In this document: positions 1 through 9,322 of the stretch, one piece after another
Layout of the letters: every line of letters begins with the position of its first letter
How positions within the stretch are numbered: position 1 is the stretch's first letter
Source: Desulfoferrobacter suflitae
GTDB lineage: Bacteria > Desulfobacterota > Syntrophobacteria > Syntrophobacterales > Syntrophobacteraceae
Direction of reading: 5' to 3'
Length of the DNA stretch: 64,000 nt
Assembly: GCF_022603395.1 (NCBI RefSeq)
Contig: NZ_JAIBKA010000001.1
Span: 248,001-312,000, forward strand
The notes under the pieces: model-generated
Databases searched by the model: none
What the model was told of the DNA's origin: nothing
What the model saw: only the letters and a program-made list of their open reading frames with translations
Program-made: the position numbers and the translations under genes

Positions 1-1
1 T

Positions 2-1672
2 CCAAAGGTCGCTGCGGCGCTCTGCAGTTGTGCAGGGGATTTGGCGCGCGCGGCCGATTTCAAGGCAATCGCGCAAAAGCTTGAAGGGATGGGCCTTGAG
101 GTTTTTTTGACCGAGCGGATGTGCACCCGCGAAGGGCTCGATGAAGCGTGCCGGGTATTGCGCGAAAGCCGGGCCAACCGGGTGCTGCTGGGGGCCTGCA
201 TGCCCTATGTATACCAAAGGAAGTTGAAAGACCTGGGGAAGTCCATCGGGCTACATCCTTTTCTCATCGAAGTGGCGGACATACGCACTCCCGCCTTTCC
301 CGGCCGGGGCGAAGACCGCGCCCGGGTCACGCGGGAGATCGCCTCGGTTCTTTCTATGGCGGCTTCGCGCCTGCAGGGAATCGATCCGCTGCCGCCCCGA
401 AGCGTTCCTCTGAGCCGACGGGCTCTCGTGGTCGGGGGCGGGATTGCCGGCATGACGGCGGCTCTCGGCATAGCTGAGCACGGCTACGAGGTGGATCTCA
501 TCGAGCGCTCGGAAAAACTCGGGGGCAACCTGCACCGCCTGTACCGCACTCTGGACGGTTGGTCTCCGCAACAGCTCCTGGAACAGACAGCTGCGGCCGT
601 AAACAAGCATCCCCATATCTCGGTGCACCTGGAAGCCCGGGTGGTCCATTCGGAGGGGCAGGTGGGCCGCTTTGTCACCACCCTCGAACATGCCGGAGGG
701 GCCGGGGAAACCATCGAGCACGGTGTGGCGATCCTTGCCACGGGAGGCTCCGAGGCGAAACCGCAGGAGTACGGCTACGGCCAGTGCGATGCCATCGTGA
801 CGCAGCACGAACTCGAGGACCAGTTGCAGCGCGGCCAAGTCGCTCCGGGGGATCTCACATCCGTTGTCATGATCCAGTGCGTGGGGTCAAGGGAGGAGCC
901 AAGAAACTACTGCAGCCGAGTCTGCTGTGCCGCAGCGCTGAAAAACGCCCTGTATCTCAAGGAGCACAATCCCCACGTAGAAGTCTACATCCTGTACCGG
1001 GACATGATGGCCTACGGCTTTCTCGAGAGTTACTACACCCAGGCGCGCAGGGCCGGAGTCGTTTTCATCCAGTACCAGGTAGCGGCAAAGCCCCGGGTGG
1101 AAACGGCCAACGGGGCGGTAACGGTAACGGCGCTCGATCCCTTGCTGCAGCGAGAGATCGCCTTATCGCCGGATCTCCTGGTGTTGAGCAGCGGCATCGT
1201 GCCGAGCAACGGGAACGACGAGCTGGCAGGGATCTTTGGGGTGACAGTCAACCGGGACGGCTTCTACCAGGAAGCCGAATACAAGTGGAGGCCGGTCGAG
1301 TTTCTGCGGGAAGGGGTGTTTGCCTGCGGCATCGGCCACTCGCCACGCTCCATCACCGAATCGATGGCCATGGCCGAAGCGGCTTCCCAGCGCGCCTTGA
1401 GCATCCTGAGCAGGGAGCGCACGATGGGCGGGAGCATCACGGCGCAGGTGCGCCACAGCCTGTGTTCCCTCTGCCAGCTGTGCATTGAAGCATGCCCCTA
1501 CGGGGCCAGGCGGTATGATGCGGAAGACGAGGTCATCGTGATCGATGAGCTGGCCTGCCAAGGGTGCGGGGCGTGTGCCGCGGTTTGCCCCAACAGTGCC
1601 TCGGTGCTGCGTGGATACCGCGACCAGCAGCTCTTTTCCATGCTGGACGCAGCCCTCGAGGAGCTGTTTTGA
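2..1672 (+). CDS. hdrA: HdrA-like heterodisulfide reductase subunit A (5' end missing)
   Basis: Flavin and iron-sulfur subunit of a soluble heterodisulfide reductase, the electron-bifurcating or electron-distributing hub of HdrABC. The reading frame is open from base 2 with no start before it, and the first visible residues (LCSCAG) match the cysteine motif near the HdrA N-terminus, so the gene begins outside the window and the TTG at 41 is not its start. A FAD-binding GGGIAGM motif lies near visible residue 145. The HdrA-specific CSRVCC motif follows, and two ferredoxin-type clusters (CSLCQLCIEACP, CQGCGACAAVCP) sit at the C-terminus. It heads an hdrA-hdrC-hdrB order. QmoA is a related family, but the downstream HdrC and HdrB favour HdrA. 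Confidence 0.9.
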   Translation, partial: PKVAAALCSCAGDLARAADFKAIAQKLEGMGLEVFLTERMCTREGLDEACRVLRESRANRVLLGACMPYVYQRKLKDLGKSIGLHPFLIEVADIRTPAFPGRGEDRARVTREIASVLSMAASRLQGIDPLPPRSVPLSRRALVVGGGIAGMTAALGIAEHGYEVDLIERSEKLGGNLHRLYRTLDGWSPQQLLEQTAAAVNKHPHISVHLEARVVHSEGQVGRFVTTLEHAGGAGETIEHGVAILATGGSEAKPQEYGYGQCDAIVTQHELEDQLQRGQVAPGDLTSVVMIQCVGSREEPRNYCSRVCCAAALKNALYLKEHNPHVEVYILYRDMMAYGFLESYYTQARRAGVVFIQYQVAAKPRVETANGAVTVTALDPLLQREIALSPDLLVLSSGIVPSNGNDELAGIFGVTVNRDGFYQEAEYKWRPVEFLREGVFACGIGHSPRSITESMAMAEAASQRALSILSRERTMGGSITAQVRHSLCSLCQLCIEACPYGARRYDAEDEVIVIDELACQGCGACAAVCPNSASVLRGYRDQQLFSMLDAALEELF

Positions 1673-1718
1673 ATCTTTTCTCTGTGTACTGCGCAGTGAC
1701 ACACAACAGGAGAAGCCA

Positions 1719-2282
1719 ATGACGGTTCAAACGCAAAACGGTCCGCATGAAGCGCCCGATCCCCTGGCGGCCATAGGGGAAAATATCAAGGCCTGCATGC
1801 AGTGCGGCACCTGCACCGGTTCCTGCGCCAACAGCGGCGCCATGGACTACACACCGCGTGAGCTCTGGCGCATGGTTCAGCTGGGGTTGAGCGATGAAAT
1901 CTTTGCCAGCAAGACCTTCTGGCTCTGCTCGAGCTGTTATTTCTGCACGCTGCGCTGTCCGCGGGGCCTGCCGCTGACCGAGGCCATGGCCGCCCTCAAG
2001 CGGCTGGCCATCGCCCAGGGCAAATGGAAGGAGAAGAAAAGCACCAAGTTTTATCTCACCTTCCTCGATAATGTGCGCCGCTACGGAAGGGTTCGGGAAA
2101 TGGACCTCATGACCCGCTATTTTCTTTCTCTGAAAAATCCCCTGACCCCTATGGGGTTTACTCCTCTGGGGGTGAAACTGATGGTCAAGGGGAAGCTCTC
2201 GATGCAGTTGCCGAATCTTTTTTCCGCCGGCAAACTGGATGCCCTGTACCGCAAGGTGCGAGAAGTGGAGGGCCGCTCATGA
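1719..2282 (+). CDS. hdrC: Heterodisulfide reductase subunit C (HdrC-like)
   Basis: Small iron-sulfur subunit (187 aa) that carries electrons between HdrA and HdrB. Two CxxCxxC-x3-C type clusters are visible near the N-terminus: CMQCGTCTGSC and CSSCYFCTLRC followed by P. The open frame extends upstream into hdrA, but the ATG at 1719 has a good AGGAGA ribosome site and gives a normal HdrC length. Its stop overlaps the hdrB start by ATGA, implying translational coupling. Cytoplasmic; no membrane helices seen. Confidence 0.9.
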   Translation: MTVQTQNGPHEAPDPLAAIGENIKACMQCGTCTGSCANSGAMDYTPRELWRMVQLGLSDEIFASKTFWLCSSCYFCTLRCPRGLPLTEAMAALKRLAIAQGKWKEKKSTKFYLTFLDNVRRYGRVREMDLMTRYFLSLKNPLTPMGFTPLGVKLMVKGKLSMQLPNLFSAGKLDALYRKVREVEGRS

Positions 2283-3196
2283 AATATTTTTATTATCCCG
2301 GCTGCTCGCTTGAAGGGACCGCACAGGAATACGATGCTTCCACCCGGGCCGTGATGCGGGCCCTGGGCGCAGAGCTTGTAGCAGTCGCCGATTGGACCTG
2401 CTGCGGGGCCAGCGCGGGCGAGGCCGTAAGCCACCTATTGTCCCTGGCGCTTCCCGCCAGGAACCTGGCCCTGGCCGAGCAAAGCGCCATCGATGCCGAC
2501 ATGCTGGTTCCCTGCAGCGCCTGTTATCTCAACTTGAAAAAAGTGGAGGAGCACACCCGGCGAGACGGCACACTTCTGGCCACCATCAATGAAGTGCTGG
2601 CGGAAGAAGGTCTGAGCTGCACCAATACCGTCAAGGTGCGCCATTTGCTCGATGTGCTGGCGCGCGACATCGGAGCCCGCACCGTGCAGGCAAAAGTAGT
2701 GCGGCCGCTGACCGGTGTCACCATCGCCCCGTATTACGGCTGCCAGTGCCTGCGTCCCTATGAGGTATTTGACGATCCCCAGCAGCCCACGTCCATGGAG
2801 CCCCTGATCGAGGCTCTCGGGGCCACGGTGCTCCCTTGGCAGATGGGCGCGCAATGCTGCGGGGCAGGCCTCATGACCACCAAGAAGGAGACAGCCCTGG
2901 AACGTGTGAGCGTACTTTTGCAGGCGGCCAGGGGGGCCGATTGCATCGCCACCGTATGCCCCATGTGCCAGATGAATCTCGACAGCTACCAGGCCAAGAT
3001 TTCCCGCATGAACGCCGAAAACCTCGCCGTCTCGGTCCTCTACCTCCCCCAGCTCATGGGCCTTGCCTTCGGCCTCCCCGAAAAAACCCTCAAGCTCCAC
3101 CTCAACTTCGCTTATGCCCAGTCTCTCAAGGGGAAAATGAGCGCCCTGCGGCATGCAGCCGAAGCACAGCAAACCGCGGTCGGGAGTGAACAGTGA
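2279..3196 (+). CDS. hdrB: Heterodisulfide reductase subunit B (HdrB-like)
   Basis: Catalytic subunit (305 aa) with two CCG cysteine-rich domains, which in methanogen HdrB hold two non-cubane 4Fe-4S clusters that reduce a disulfide. Visible motifs are WTCCGAS and CSACYLNLKK in the first half, and QCCGAG and CPMCQMNLD in the second. The true disulfide substrate in bacteria is not settled; DsrC trisulfide or CoM-S-S-CoB analogues have been proposed for the family. The start overlaps the hdrC stop. Confidence 0.9.
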   Translation: MKYFYYPGCSLEGTAQEYDASTRAVMRALGAELVAVADWTCCGASAGEAVSHLLSLALPARNLALAEQSAIDADMLVPCSACYLNLKKVEEHTRRDGTLLATINEVLAEEGLSCTNTVKVRHLLDVLARDIGARTVQAKVVRPLTGVTIAPYYGCQCLRPYEVFDDPQQPTSMEPLIEALGATVLPWQMGAQCCGAGLMTTKKETALERVSVLLQAARGADCIATVCPMCQMNLDSYQAKISRMNAENLAVSVLYLPQLMGLAFGLPEKTLKLHLNFAYAQSLKGKMSALRHAAEAQQTAVGSEQ

Positions 3197-3205
3197 GGAA
3201 AGGCG

Positions 3206-4129
3206 CTACCCCGAAAGAAACCACTCATCCTTTTCAAGAACAGCCAGTTCTTTGGAAGGACCAACCATGACCAGCCGGGCTGACTCGACGACATTTTCGG
3301 TATCGAACCAGACGGCTCTGAGGACCTTCAGCTCTTGACCCACGTTGAAACAAGGCACACCACCGACATATTCCCACACCTGCCCCGTCCTCCACGGGGA
3401 TTCGTGGATGTGACCATGGAAAGCCGCCACCAGCCGCCCGCTTGCCCCCCATTTCTCAATAAAGCGCCGCACTGCCAGACTGCCGACGTTCAGATCGGCG
3501 CCCGTTCGATCCAAAGCCGTGTCTTTTGGTGGAGCATGGCTCACAAAGACGAAAGAACAATCTTTCCAGTGTTGACTTTCCAATTGCTCGGTAAGCTCGT
3601 CAAGGTCATCTTCGATGGTTCCTGCGGCTGGATCCAGCTCATAAGGGGTCTCACTGCCCGTTAGCGTGATCGAACCATGCGGTGCCACACCAGGGCTGGA
3701 TAGACCGCTGTAATCGCGGCAATCCGGTTTTTCTCCGTCTTTGATGGCGAAAGGTGTCGGGTTCACTTTCAGGTACCCTGCCAGCGCCAGGTTTTTATTT
3801 AACCTGTGCAAGCGCATATGCAACAGATGCAGGTCCCTGCCGTCTTTTTCTTCCAGCAGAAACCTTGCAGCAGCAATGTCATCGTTTCCCAAGTCCAGGA
3901 ACACCGATACATCTTCACACGTTGAGCGGAATTCCTGCAATCGCGGAATCAGCTTATGCCGAATCCACGCCTGATGAGCTGCAATGGATGCCTGAATGCC
4001 TCTTCGCCAATCCGGAATAATATCTCCGCCAACGATCACCGCTTCGGGCTGCATCGCTTCTGCGGCACTGAGCAGGTGATCGAAGTAAGGGGGGTAGACG
4101 TGGGTATCGGAGGTATAGAGTATCTTCAC
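3206..4129 (-). CDS. Calcineurin-like metallophosphoesterase
   Basis: Dinuclear-metal phosphoesterase of 307 aa. The family motifs are in order: TSDTH at residues 6-10, GGDIIPD near 34, GNDD near 79, VSHAPP near 200 and FHGHIHES near 240. No signal peptide, so probably cytoplasmic. The substrate cannot be read from sequence. It is the second gene of a two-gene unit, 9 nt after the P-loop ATPase at 4139-4705, which suggests a joint function. It converges on hdrB with only 9 nt between them. Confidence 0.8.
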   Translation of the reverse strand: MKILYTSDTHVYPPYFDHLLSAAEAMQPEAVIVGGDIIPDWRRGIQASIAAHQAWIRHKLIPRLQEFRSTCEDVSVFLDLGNDDIAAARFLLEEKDGRDLHLLHMRLHRLNKNLALAGYLKVNPTPFAIKDGEKPDCRDYSGLSSPGVAPHGSITLTGSETPYELDPAAGTIEDDLDELTEQLESQHWKDCSFVFVSHAPPKDTALDRTGADLNVGSLAVRRFIEKWGASGRLVAAFHGHIHESPWRTGQVWEYVGGVPCFNVGQELKVLRAVWFDTENVVESARLVMVGPSKELAVLEKDEWFLSG

Positions 4130-4138
4130 TTCCCGTCC

Positions 4139-4705
4139 TTATGTAATGGTGATTTGGTGAAAATAGAGTTTCAGCAAATCCATTTGGCGGCGTTCGCGCT
4201 GCGACAACTCACCAGCGCCCAGTTTATTGCCGTAATAGCCGTTTGCTACCAGGGTTTGGGCCTTGTTCAGCAGTTTGACCACACTCTCCGCCCTCTCAGC
4301 CTGAAGAAACACACTGATATCGTTAACGAATAGAATATCCCTCCCCAGGCGGTTCCATTCCTCAAACAGCGTCCCGATTTTGAGGGCGTTCAGCCGCGCC
4401 TTTTCCAGTGCCTCCCGTTCGCCTTTCGAGCTCAAGCGCGGAGCTGCAAGCGGCACTCTCAGATAAACCAGGTTGTCTCGATCCGGAGGCACCAACCTGC
4501 CTCCAATTCCCTTGATTTCTCGATCCTTCGCCATCGTTTCGGGGACCTCGGGAGCAAGATCAACAATTGCAATCCGGTCTTCCAGTCCGTACTTGCACAT
4601 TTCTCCCAAGATCGCGCGGCACAAGGAAGTCTTGCCGGTGTTGACCTCTCCCAAAATGAGCGTCCATTTACCGAGATATTTTGCAGGATCGAGTCTATCG
4701 ATCAA
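4139..4705 (-). CDS. P-loop NTPase of unknown function
   Basis: A 188-aa protein with a clear Walker A motif (GEVNTGKTS, near residues 19-27), a strand-plus-acid segment (IAIVDLAP) and a Walker-B-like ILFVNDIS near residue 125, where the usual second acid is Asn-Asp. No ABC signature and no membrane segments. The TTG start is preceded by a weak GGTGG. The fold recalls small polynucleotide-kinase or archaeal ATPase families, but I cannot assign it. It lies directly upstream of the metallophosphoesterase in the same direction, so a kinase/phosphatase-like pair is possible but only inferred. Confidence 0.6.
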   Translation of the reverse strand: MIDRLDPAKYLGKWTLILGEVNTGKTSLCRAILGEMCKYGLEDRIAIVDLAPEVPETMAKDREIKGIGGRLVPPDRDNLVYLRVPLAAPRLSSKGEREALEKARLNALKIGTLFEEWNRLGRDILFVNDISVFLQAERAESVVKLLNKAQTLVANGYYGNKLGAGELSQRERRQMDLLKLYFHQITIT

Positions 4706-4807
4706 TTCTTGCCACCGCTAAGATACTTGTCGAAAAGATGTCGAAAATACCCAATGGTGTGTCTCTTGGAAGGCGGTTGAATGATCACATAAGGCAGAAG
4801 ATCGAAT

Positions 4808-5851
4808 CTATGCCTTTGCCGTCTGCCTCAGACTGTATTGCGCTGCCAGTTGGCCACAGGCGGCAAAGATGTCGGACCCCCGGCTTTGCCGAATGAGTGT
4901 GTTCAATTGAGCCTTCTGCAAAATCTCCTGAAATTCCAAAATGCGCTGTGCGGGAGACTGTCCATAGGGTATGCCCGGATGAGGATTGAACGGAATCAGA
5001 TTCACTTTGGCGCGAACACCGTGCAGTAGCTTGATGAGTTTTCGCGCATGCCCGGGTTCGTCGTTTACCCTATCCATCAGGATGTACTCGAAGGTGATGC
5101 GCTTCCTGGGAGGCAGAGGATACTCTCGACAGGCCGCCATCAGCTGCTCCAGTGGATAGGTTTTGTTGATGGGCATCAAGTGTGAGCGCAATGCATCGTC
5201 CGCAGCATGCAGGCTGATGGCAAGATTTACCGGGCTTTCCTCGCCAAGCCGCCGCAGCTGTGGAATCAATCCGGCCGTTGACAGGGTAATCCGACGATGA
5301 GAAAAAGCCATACCGTTTGGGTCCAGCATGATCTGCATGGCCTTGCAGACCGATTCATGATTGGCCAACGGTTCTCCCATCCCCATGAAAACCAGATTGG
5401 TTATGCGCGACTGATCCCGCTGCACCTGACAGATCTGATCGACGATCTCCCCCACGCTGAGATTGCGCTTGAAGCCCATACTGCCGGTGACACAGAACCT
5501 GCACCCCATGGCACAGCCGACCTGACTCGACAGGCAGAGCGTCTGCCGCGGTGGATCGGGAATGAGGACGGACTCAATGCAATGTCCGTCGTGCAGCTCA
5601 AACAAATACTTCCTGGTGCCGTCCGCCGCGGTTTGCTTTTCGATCAGCTTGAGTGCATCGAGGCAGGTTCCAAACTCCAACTGCACTCGAAACAGCTTTG
5701 ACAGATCGCTGCATTCCTGCCAGGAACGCACGCGTCGCGCGTAAATATGGCGAAACAACTGGCGCGCCCGAAAGCGTCTCTCCCCGATGCTTTCGATCCA
5801 ATTTGCGAGTTCGGGGAGCGTAAGATCTTTGACCACAACAGGCTGCATCAT
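4808..5851 (-). CDS. rlmN: 23S rRNA (A2503-C2)/tRNA (A37-C2) methyltransferase RlmN
   Basis: Radical SAM enzyme (347 aa) that methylates C2 of adenosine in 23S rRNA and some tRNAs through a methyl-cysteine intermediate. The cluster motif CAMGCRFC is near residue 115. The GEPLAN motif and the C-terminal cysteine in DIFAACGQ, which corresponds to the second catalytic cysteine, are present. Length matches the family. Two ATGs are adjacent at the start; the ribosome site is weak. Confidence 0.95.
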   Translation of the reverse strand: MMQPVVVKDLTLPELANWIESIGERRFRARQLFRHIYARRVRSWQECSDLSKLFRVQLEFGTCLDALKLIEKQTAADGTRKYLFELHDGHCIESVLIPDPPRQTLCLSSQVGCAMGCRFCVTGSMGFKRNLSVGEIVDQICQVQRDQSRITNLVFMGMGEPLANHESVCKAMQIMLDPNGMAFSHRRITLSTAGLIPQLRRLGEESPVNLAISLHAADDALRSHLMPINKTYPLEQLMAACREYPLPPRKRITFEYILMDRVNDEPGHARKLIKLLHGVRAKVNLIPFNPHPGIPYGQSPAQRILEFQEILQKAQLNTLIRQSRGSDIFAACGQLAAQYSLRQTAKA

Positions 5852-5944
5852 TTTTGCCGGATGAATGGTTCAGCGTTCGTCTCGATCCCTCTCTTTCGCT
5901 TGCTCCAGGGGGCGAGGAACGAACGACTTGGAAATGGATTTTAT

Positions 5945-7261
5945 CTAGCCCTGCTTGGCAATGTACTGATTCTGTGAGCGATCCTGCAAGAATACTCTGT
6001 CGAACTCCTGCACATCCGCCGCATCATACCATTCATAGCCCAATTCCTTGCAATGGCTGCAGGCTTTGCGCGGGACATGGACCGCATAGACATGGTATCC
6101 GCTGTCGGTCTTGGAATCAATAGCCAGCGCACCCGGGCAGTCAGCGCATACCTTGAGTCTTTCTCTCTGAGTCTCGAGGATATTGTCGGTATCGTAGAAT
6201 ATGGAACGCTCGCGTTCCGCAAACTGCTTGCCCGCTCGAGCTTTTTCTCCAAGATGCAGGCGATTTTCCCAGTAATCCATCGTCTGATCAATTACTTTTT
6301 CTATGTAGCGGCTGGTATCCTTCGATTGCCGGATCTTTTCCGGTCGGTAGTCCGGTTCTCTGACTTGGCCGAAGTCCAGACCGGCCAGTGCCATGATGAT
6401 GCCCAAATTGGTGTAGGGCAGTGCTCCCTCGATGGCGTAGCCGCCTTCCAGCACGGCGATATCGGGTTTCAGCAGGTGAGTGAGCTGTGCGTAACCCTGC
6501 GCCGAGAAATTCATGGATGTGATAGGGTCGGTGTAATGATTGTCCTGTCCGGCAGAATTGATAACGATATCGGGTTTAAAGTCTTCCAGAATGGGCAGAA
6601 TGGCATGTTCCAAAGCGTATAAGAAACCTTCCTCGGAGGTGCGCGGCGGCAGGGGAATGTTGATGGTGGCGCCATAGGCCGTGGGGCCGCCAAGTTCGTG
6701 CTGAAAACCCGTCCCGGGATAGAGGGTGCGCCCATCCTGGTGAATTGAAATGAACAACGTGTCGGGATCATGCCAATAGATGTCCTGGGTTCCGTCTCCG
6801 TGATGACAATCGGTGTCGACAATAGCCACCCGCCCTATGTCATAGACTTCCCGCATAAATTCGATCATGACCGCTTCGATATTGATATTGCAGAAGCCGC
6901 GACAGCCGTGTACCACCCGCATGGCATGGTGCCCGGGCGGACGTACCAGGGCAAACCCGCGCTTGATCTTTTTCTGCATTACCTCACTGGCGATTTTTTT
7001 GGCACCCCCCGCACTGATAAGATGCGATTCCGTAACTACCCGTGATTCTTCAGGAGCACAAAAGTGAACCCGTCTTATGTCCTGGTATGTTGCCAGGTCG
7101 GGCTTGTATTCGATAATCCCTTCAACATCCAGAATGCCTTCCTCGAAAACCTGGTCCTGGGTGTACAACAGTCGCTCTTCCCGTTCCGGATGGGTCGAAC
7201 TGATAGCCCAGTCGAAAGCGGGAAAAAACACTAGACCCGTCTTTATGGGTGCTCGCAACAT
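5945..7261 (-). CDS. HDAC-family deacetylase with C-terminal cysteine extension
   Basis: Zinc-dependent arginase/deacetylase-fold enzyme (438 aa) of the histone deacetylase/AcuC/acetylpolyamine amidohydrolase superfamily. Catalytic and metal motifs are intact: RPPGHHAM, DTDCHHGDG, ISIHQDG, SAGQDNHYTD and the catalytic-tyrosine region LEGGYAIEG. Bacterial substrates include acetylated polyamines, acetoin-related compounds and acetyl-lysine; the actual one is unknown here. About 110 residues follow the core and contain CADC and CSHC pairs that could form a zinc site. The ATG is preceded by AGGAG. It is 84 nt downstream of the hydantoinase-like gene and may be co-transcribed. Confidence 0.85.
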   Translation of the reverse strand: MLRAPIKTGLVFFPAFDWAISSTHPEREERLLYTQDQVFEEGILDVEGIIEYKPDLATYQDIRRVHFCAPEESRVVTESHLISAGGAKKIASEVMQKKIKRGFALVRPPGHHAMRVVHGCRGFCNINIEAVMIEFMREVYDIGRVAIVDTDCHHGDGTQDIYWHDPDTLFISIHQDGRTLYPGTGFQHELGGPTAYGATINIPLPPRTSEEGFLYALEHAILPILEDFKPDIVINSAGQDNHYTDPITSMNFSAQGYAQLTHLLKPDIAVLEGGYAIEGALPYTNLGIIMALAGLDFGQVREPDYRPEKIRQSKDTSRYIEKVIDQTMDYWENRLHLGEKARAGKQFAERERSIFYDTDNILETQRERLKVCADCPGALAIDSKTDSGYHVYAVHVPRKACSHCKELGYEWYDAADVQEFDRVFLQDRSQNQYIAKQG

Positions 7262-7345
7262 GCCTGGCTCCTGTATAATCCAACAGTTGTCAAGGGTCGA
7301 CCTCTCCTGTCGAAGGCACTTTCCCCAGCGACCGTGATTGCTCCG

Positions 7346-9046
7346 CTACGAGGGCAGTGGACAATAATTAAAAAGAGTCTGCGCAATGTCTTTGTATTCC
7401 GGTATCAACCCGGGCTTCACCTGCACCTTCACGCGGATGTTCCTGCCGGTCGTGTGGAACCCTCGCACCATGTTGAACTGCATTTCCTCGAGAATCTCCA
7501 TTTCCATTTCATCCTGGCTCGCCCCTTCGGCCAGGCATTTTTTCCTAAGCAGCTCGAATGCCAGCTCGAGAGCCGCTTCCTTGCTGTAATCTCGCTTCAC
7601 CGATTCGCTATAGTTTTCTTCCGGCGCCAGCACAATGCCGCGTTCGGTGTCCGAAAACACCGTCACCTCGCAGGTATTTTTTGCCAGCGCGGCGCCCACC
7701 GCGTTGGCTACTTGCCACTGGGGAACAACGTGCACTTCAAAATCGGTGAGCCTCGACAGGCGAAACGCAAAATGGGGGGCCGGTCCACCCAGAACCAAGA
7801 TCTCCTTGGGCCGCACCTGATAGCCTTCCAGCAGCTCATGCACGGTGTACACGGGCTTGCTGTTGATAGTGGAAATCATCTTGGCTGCTTCATTCAAAAT
7901 ATTGAAACAGGCTTCATCAAAAATGCGGGCGGCCATCTCTTCAACACCTACACCGAGTTTGTCGGCCAACTCCTGCAGACCACGGCGCGCCGCCCCAACG
8001 TCCCCATTGGAGGTCTTGCCCAACACGAACAGAGCATCTGTCGGCGTAGGTGCAGGACCGCCATACGCCATGGCCGGACCTTGCCGGTCCGGTCCGATGG
8101 TTATTCGTTCTCCCAGCAATCGTACAACACTGTCCCCACCAACCGGAACCGATTGGGTTTTCAACGCGCGAATGAGGGTTTTGAAACCGCCCAGTTCGAT
8201 GCCCAAAGGGTCGAGGAGGGGAACCTGACGGAGCAAAATGGCCATGTCGGTAGTCGTACCGCCAATATCCAGCACCAGAGTTTCTTCATCTTCCGCCGCG
8301 AACGGCAACGATCCCATCACACTGGCTGCCGGACCCGACAGAATAGTCTGTCCCGGCGACTCGAGCGAAGCCTCAAGGCTCATCGTTCCTCCGTCGGCTT
8401 TGAGAATATAAATTGGGATGTGCAGCCCCTTTTTTTCGAGAGATTCTTTCACTGCATCAAAAAACTTCTTGTGCAGCGGGTACACTGCGGCATTCAGATA
8501 GGTCGTAGCGATCCTTCGCGGGAAATTGAGGTTGCCGGACAACCGATGACCGAGCACCACATGGTCAAAGTCATCGCCCAGCATAGCCCTGATTTGTATT
8601 TCATGCTGCGGGTTTCTGACCGAGAATTTGCCCACCACACCCACCTGCCGAATGCCTTCCGAGCGCAATCGGGATGCAATGGCTTCGATTTCCATTTGAT
8701 CAATCGATTGAACCTCGCGCCCACGGTGGTCGATCGACCCACTCACATTGTAGAAGTAATCGTTGGTCTTGTAACACCGGGGGTCGACCCCCGGACCACT
8801 GCAAACAATCATGCCGGTGGGGACGAGCTTGTTCTCCGCGATGGCGTTGGTGGTGAGTGTTGTGCTCAAGACCGCTCGGCGGATATCCTGTGGAGGAACA
8901 TCCCGGGTAACTTCTGCAAGTCCGGTCCACACACAGTCGAGAAGATTTTGGGGATCGGTCGGCACCTTGACCTGACGAAGAATACAATCTTGACCGATAA
9001 GAACTACATCCGTATGGGTACCGCCCACATCCAGGCCTATGATCAT
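7346..9046 (-). CDS. Hydantoinase/oxoprolinase-family protein (HyuA-like)
   Basis: A 566-aa protein with an N-terminal ASKHA-type phosphate loop (GLDVGGTHTD near residue 4), a TTLTTNAI motif and a second nucleotide-site motif (VLDIGGTTTDM near residue 274). Family members hydrolyse ATP to open or carboxylate cyclic amides and ketones (5-oxoprolinase, N-methylhydantoinase A, acetone carboxylase). They usually work with a HyuB-type partner, which is not seen nearby. ATG 9046 is chosen because the protein then begins at the conserved motif; an in-frame TTG at 9103 would add 19 unconserved residues. The reaction is unknown. Confidence 0.8.
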   Translation of the reverse strand: MIIGLDVGGTHTDVVLIGQDCILRQVKVPTDPQNLLDCVWTGLAEVTRDVPPQDIRRAVLSTTLTTNAIAENKLVPTGMIVCSGPGVDPRCYKTNDYFYNVSGSIDHRGREVQSIDQMEIEAIASRLRSEGIRQVGVVGKFSVRNPQHEIQIRAMLGDDFDHVVLGHRLSGNLNFPRRIATTYLNAAVYPLHKKFFDAVKESLEKKGLHIPIYILKADGGTMSLEASLESPGQTILSGPAASVMGSLPFAAEDEETLVLDIGGTTTDMAILLRQVPLLDPLGIELGGFKTLIRALKTQSVPVGGDSVVRLLGERITIGPDRQGPAMAYGGPAPTPTDALFVLGKTSNGDVGAARRGLQELADKLGVGVEEMAARIFDEACFNILNEAAKMISTINSKPVYTVHELLEGYQVRPKEILVLGGPAPHFAFRLSRLTDFEVHVVPQWQVANAVGAALAKNTCEVTVFSDTERGIVLAPEENYSESVKRDYSKEAALELAFELLRKKCLAEGASQDEMEMEILEEMQFNMVRGFHTTGRNIRVKVQVKPGLIPEYKDIAQTLFNYCPLPS

Positions 9047-9322
9047 TTCCGCTTGTCCCTTTCTGAGAGTTCCATCCCCACGCGAGGTACCATCACAACC
9101 CAAAGATAAAAGATGCTAACGGAAAGACCCCATTCTGTCAATTTAACTGTTGCTGCGTTGCTGCATTGATTTACGAATAATATTTATATTTTCGCTCTCT
9201 CAAAATGGTTCCGCCCAGAACGGTGAACTCTCCCCTCTACTCCTGGCATTTGATTCGCCAACACTTAGTTTTTGCTTGAAGTTTATGCATGAGCATGTTA
9301 GTTGGTAAGGCATTCAAACCGT

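Noticed and set aside
41-1672. TTG at 41 as the hdrA start
   Set aside because: The frame is open to base 2 and upstream residues match the HdrA N-terminal cysteine motif, so the gene starts outside the window.
7334-9109. Long plus-strand frame (591 codons) opposite the HyuA-like gene
   Set aside because: No ribosome site or motifs; the minus-strand gene carries the nucleotide-binding motifs.
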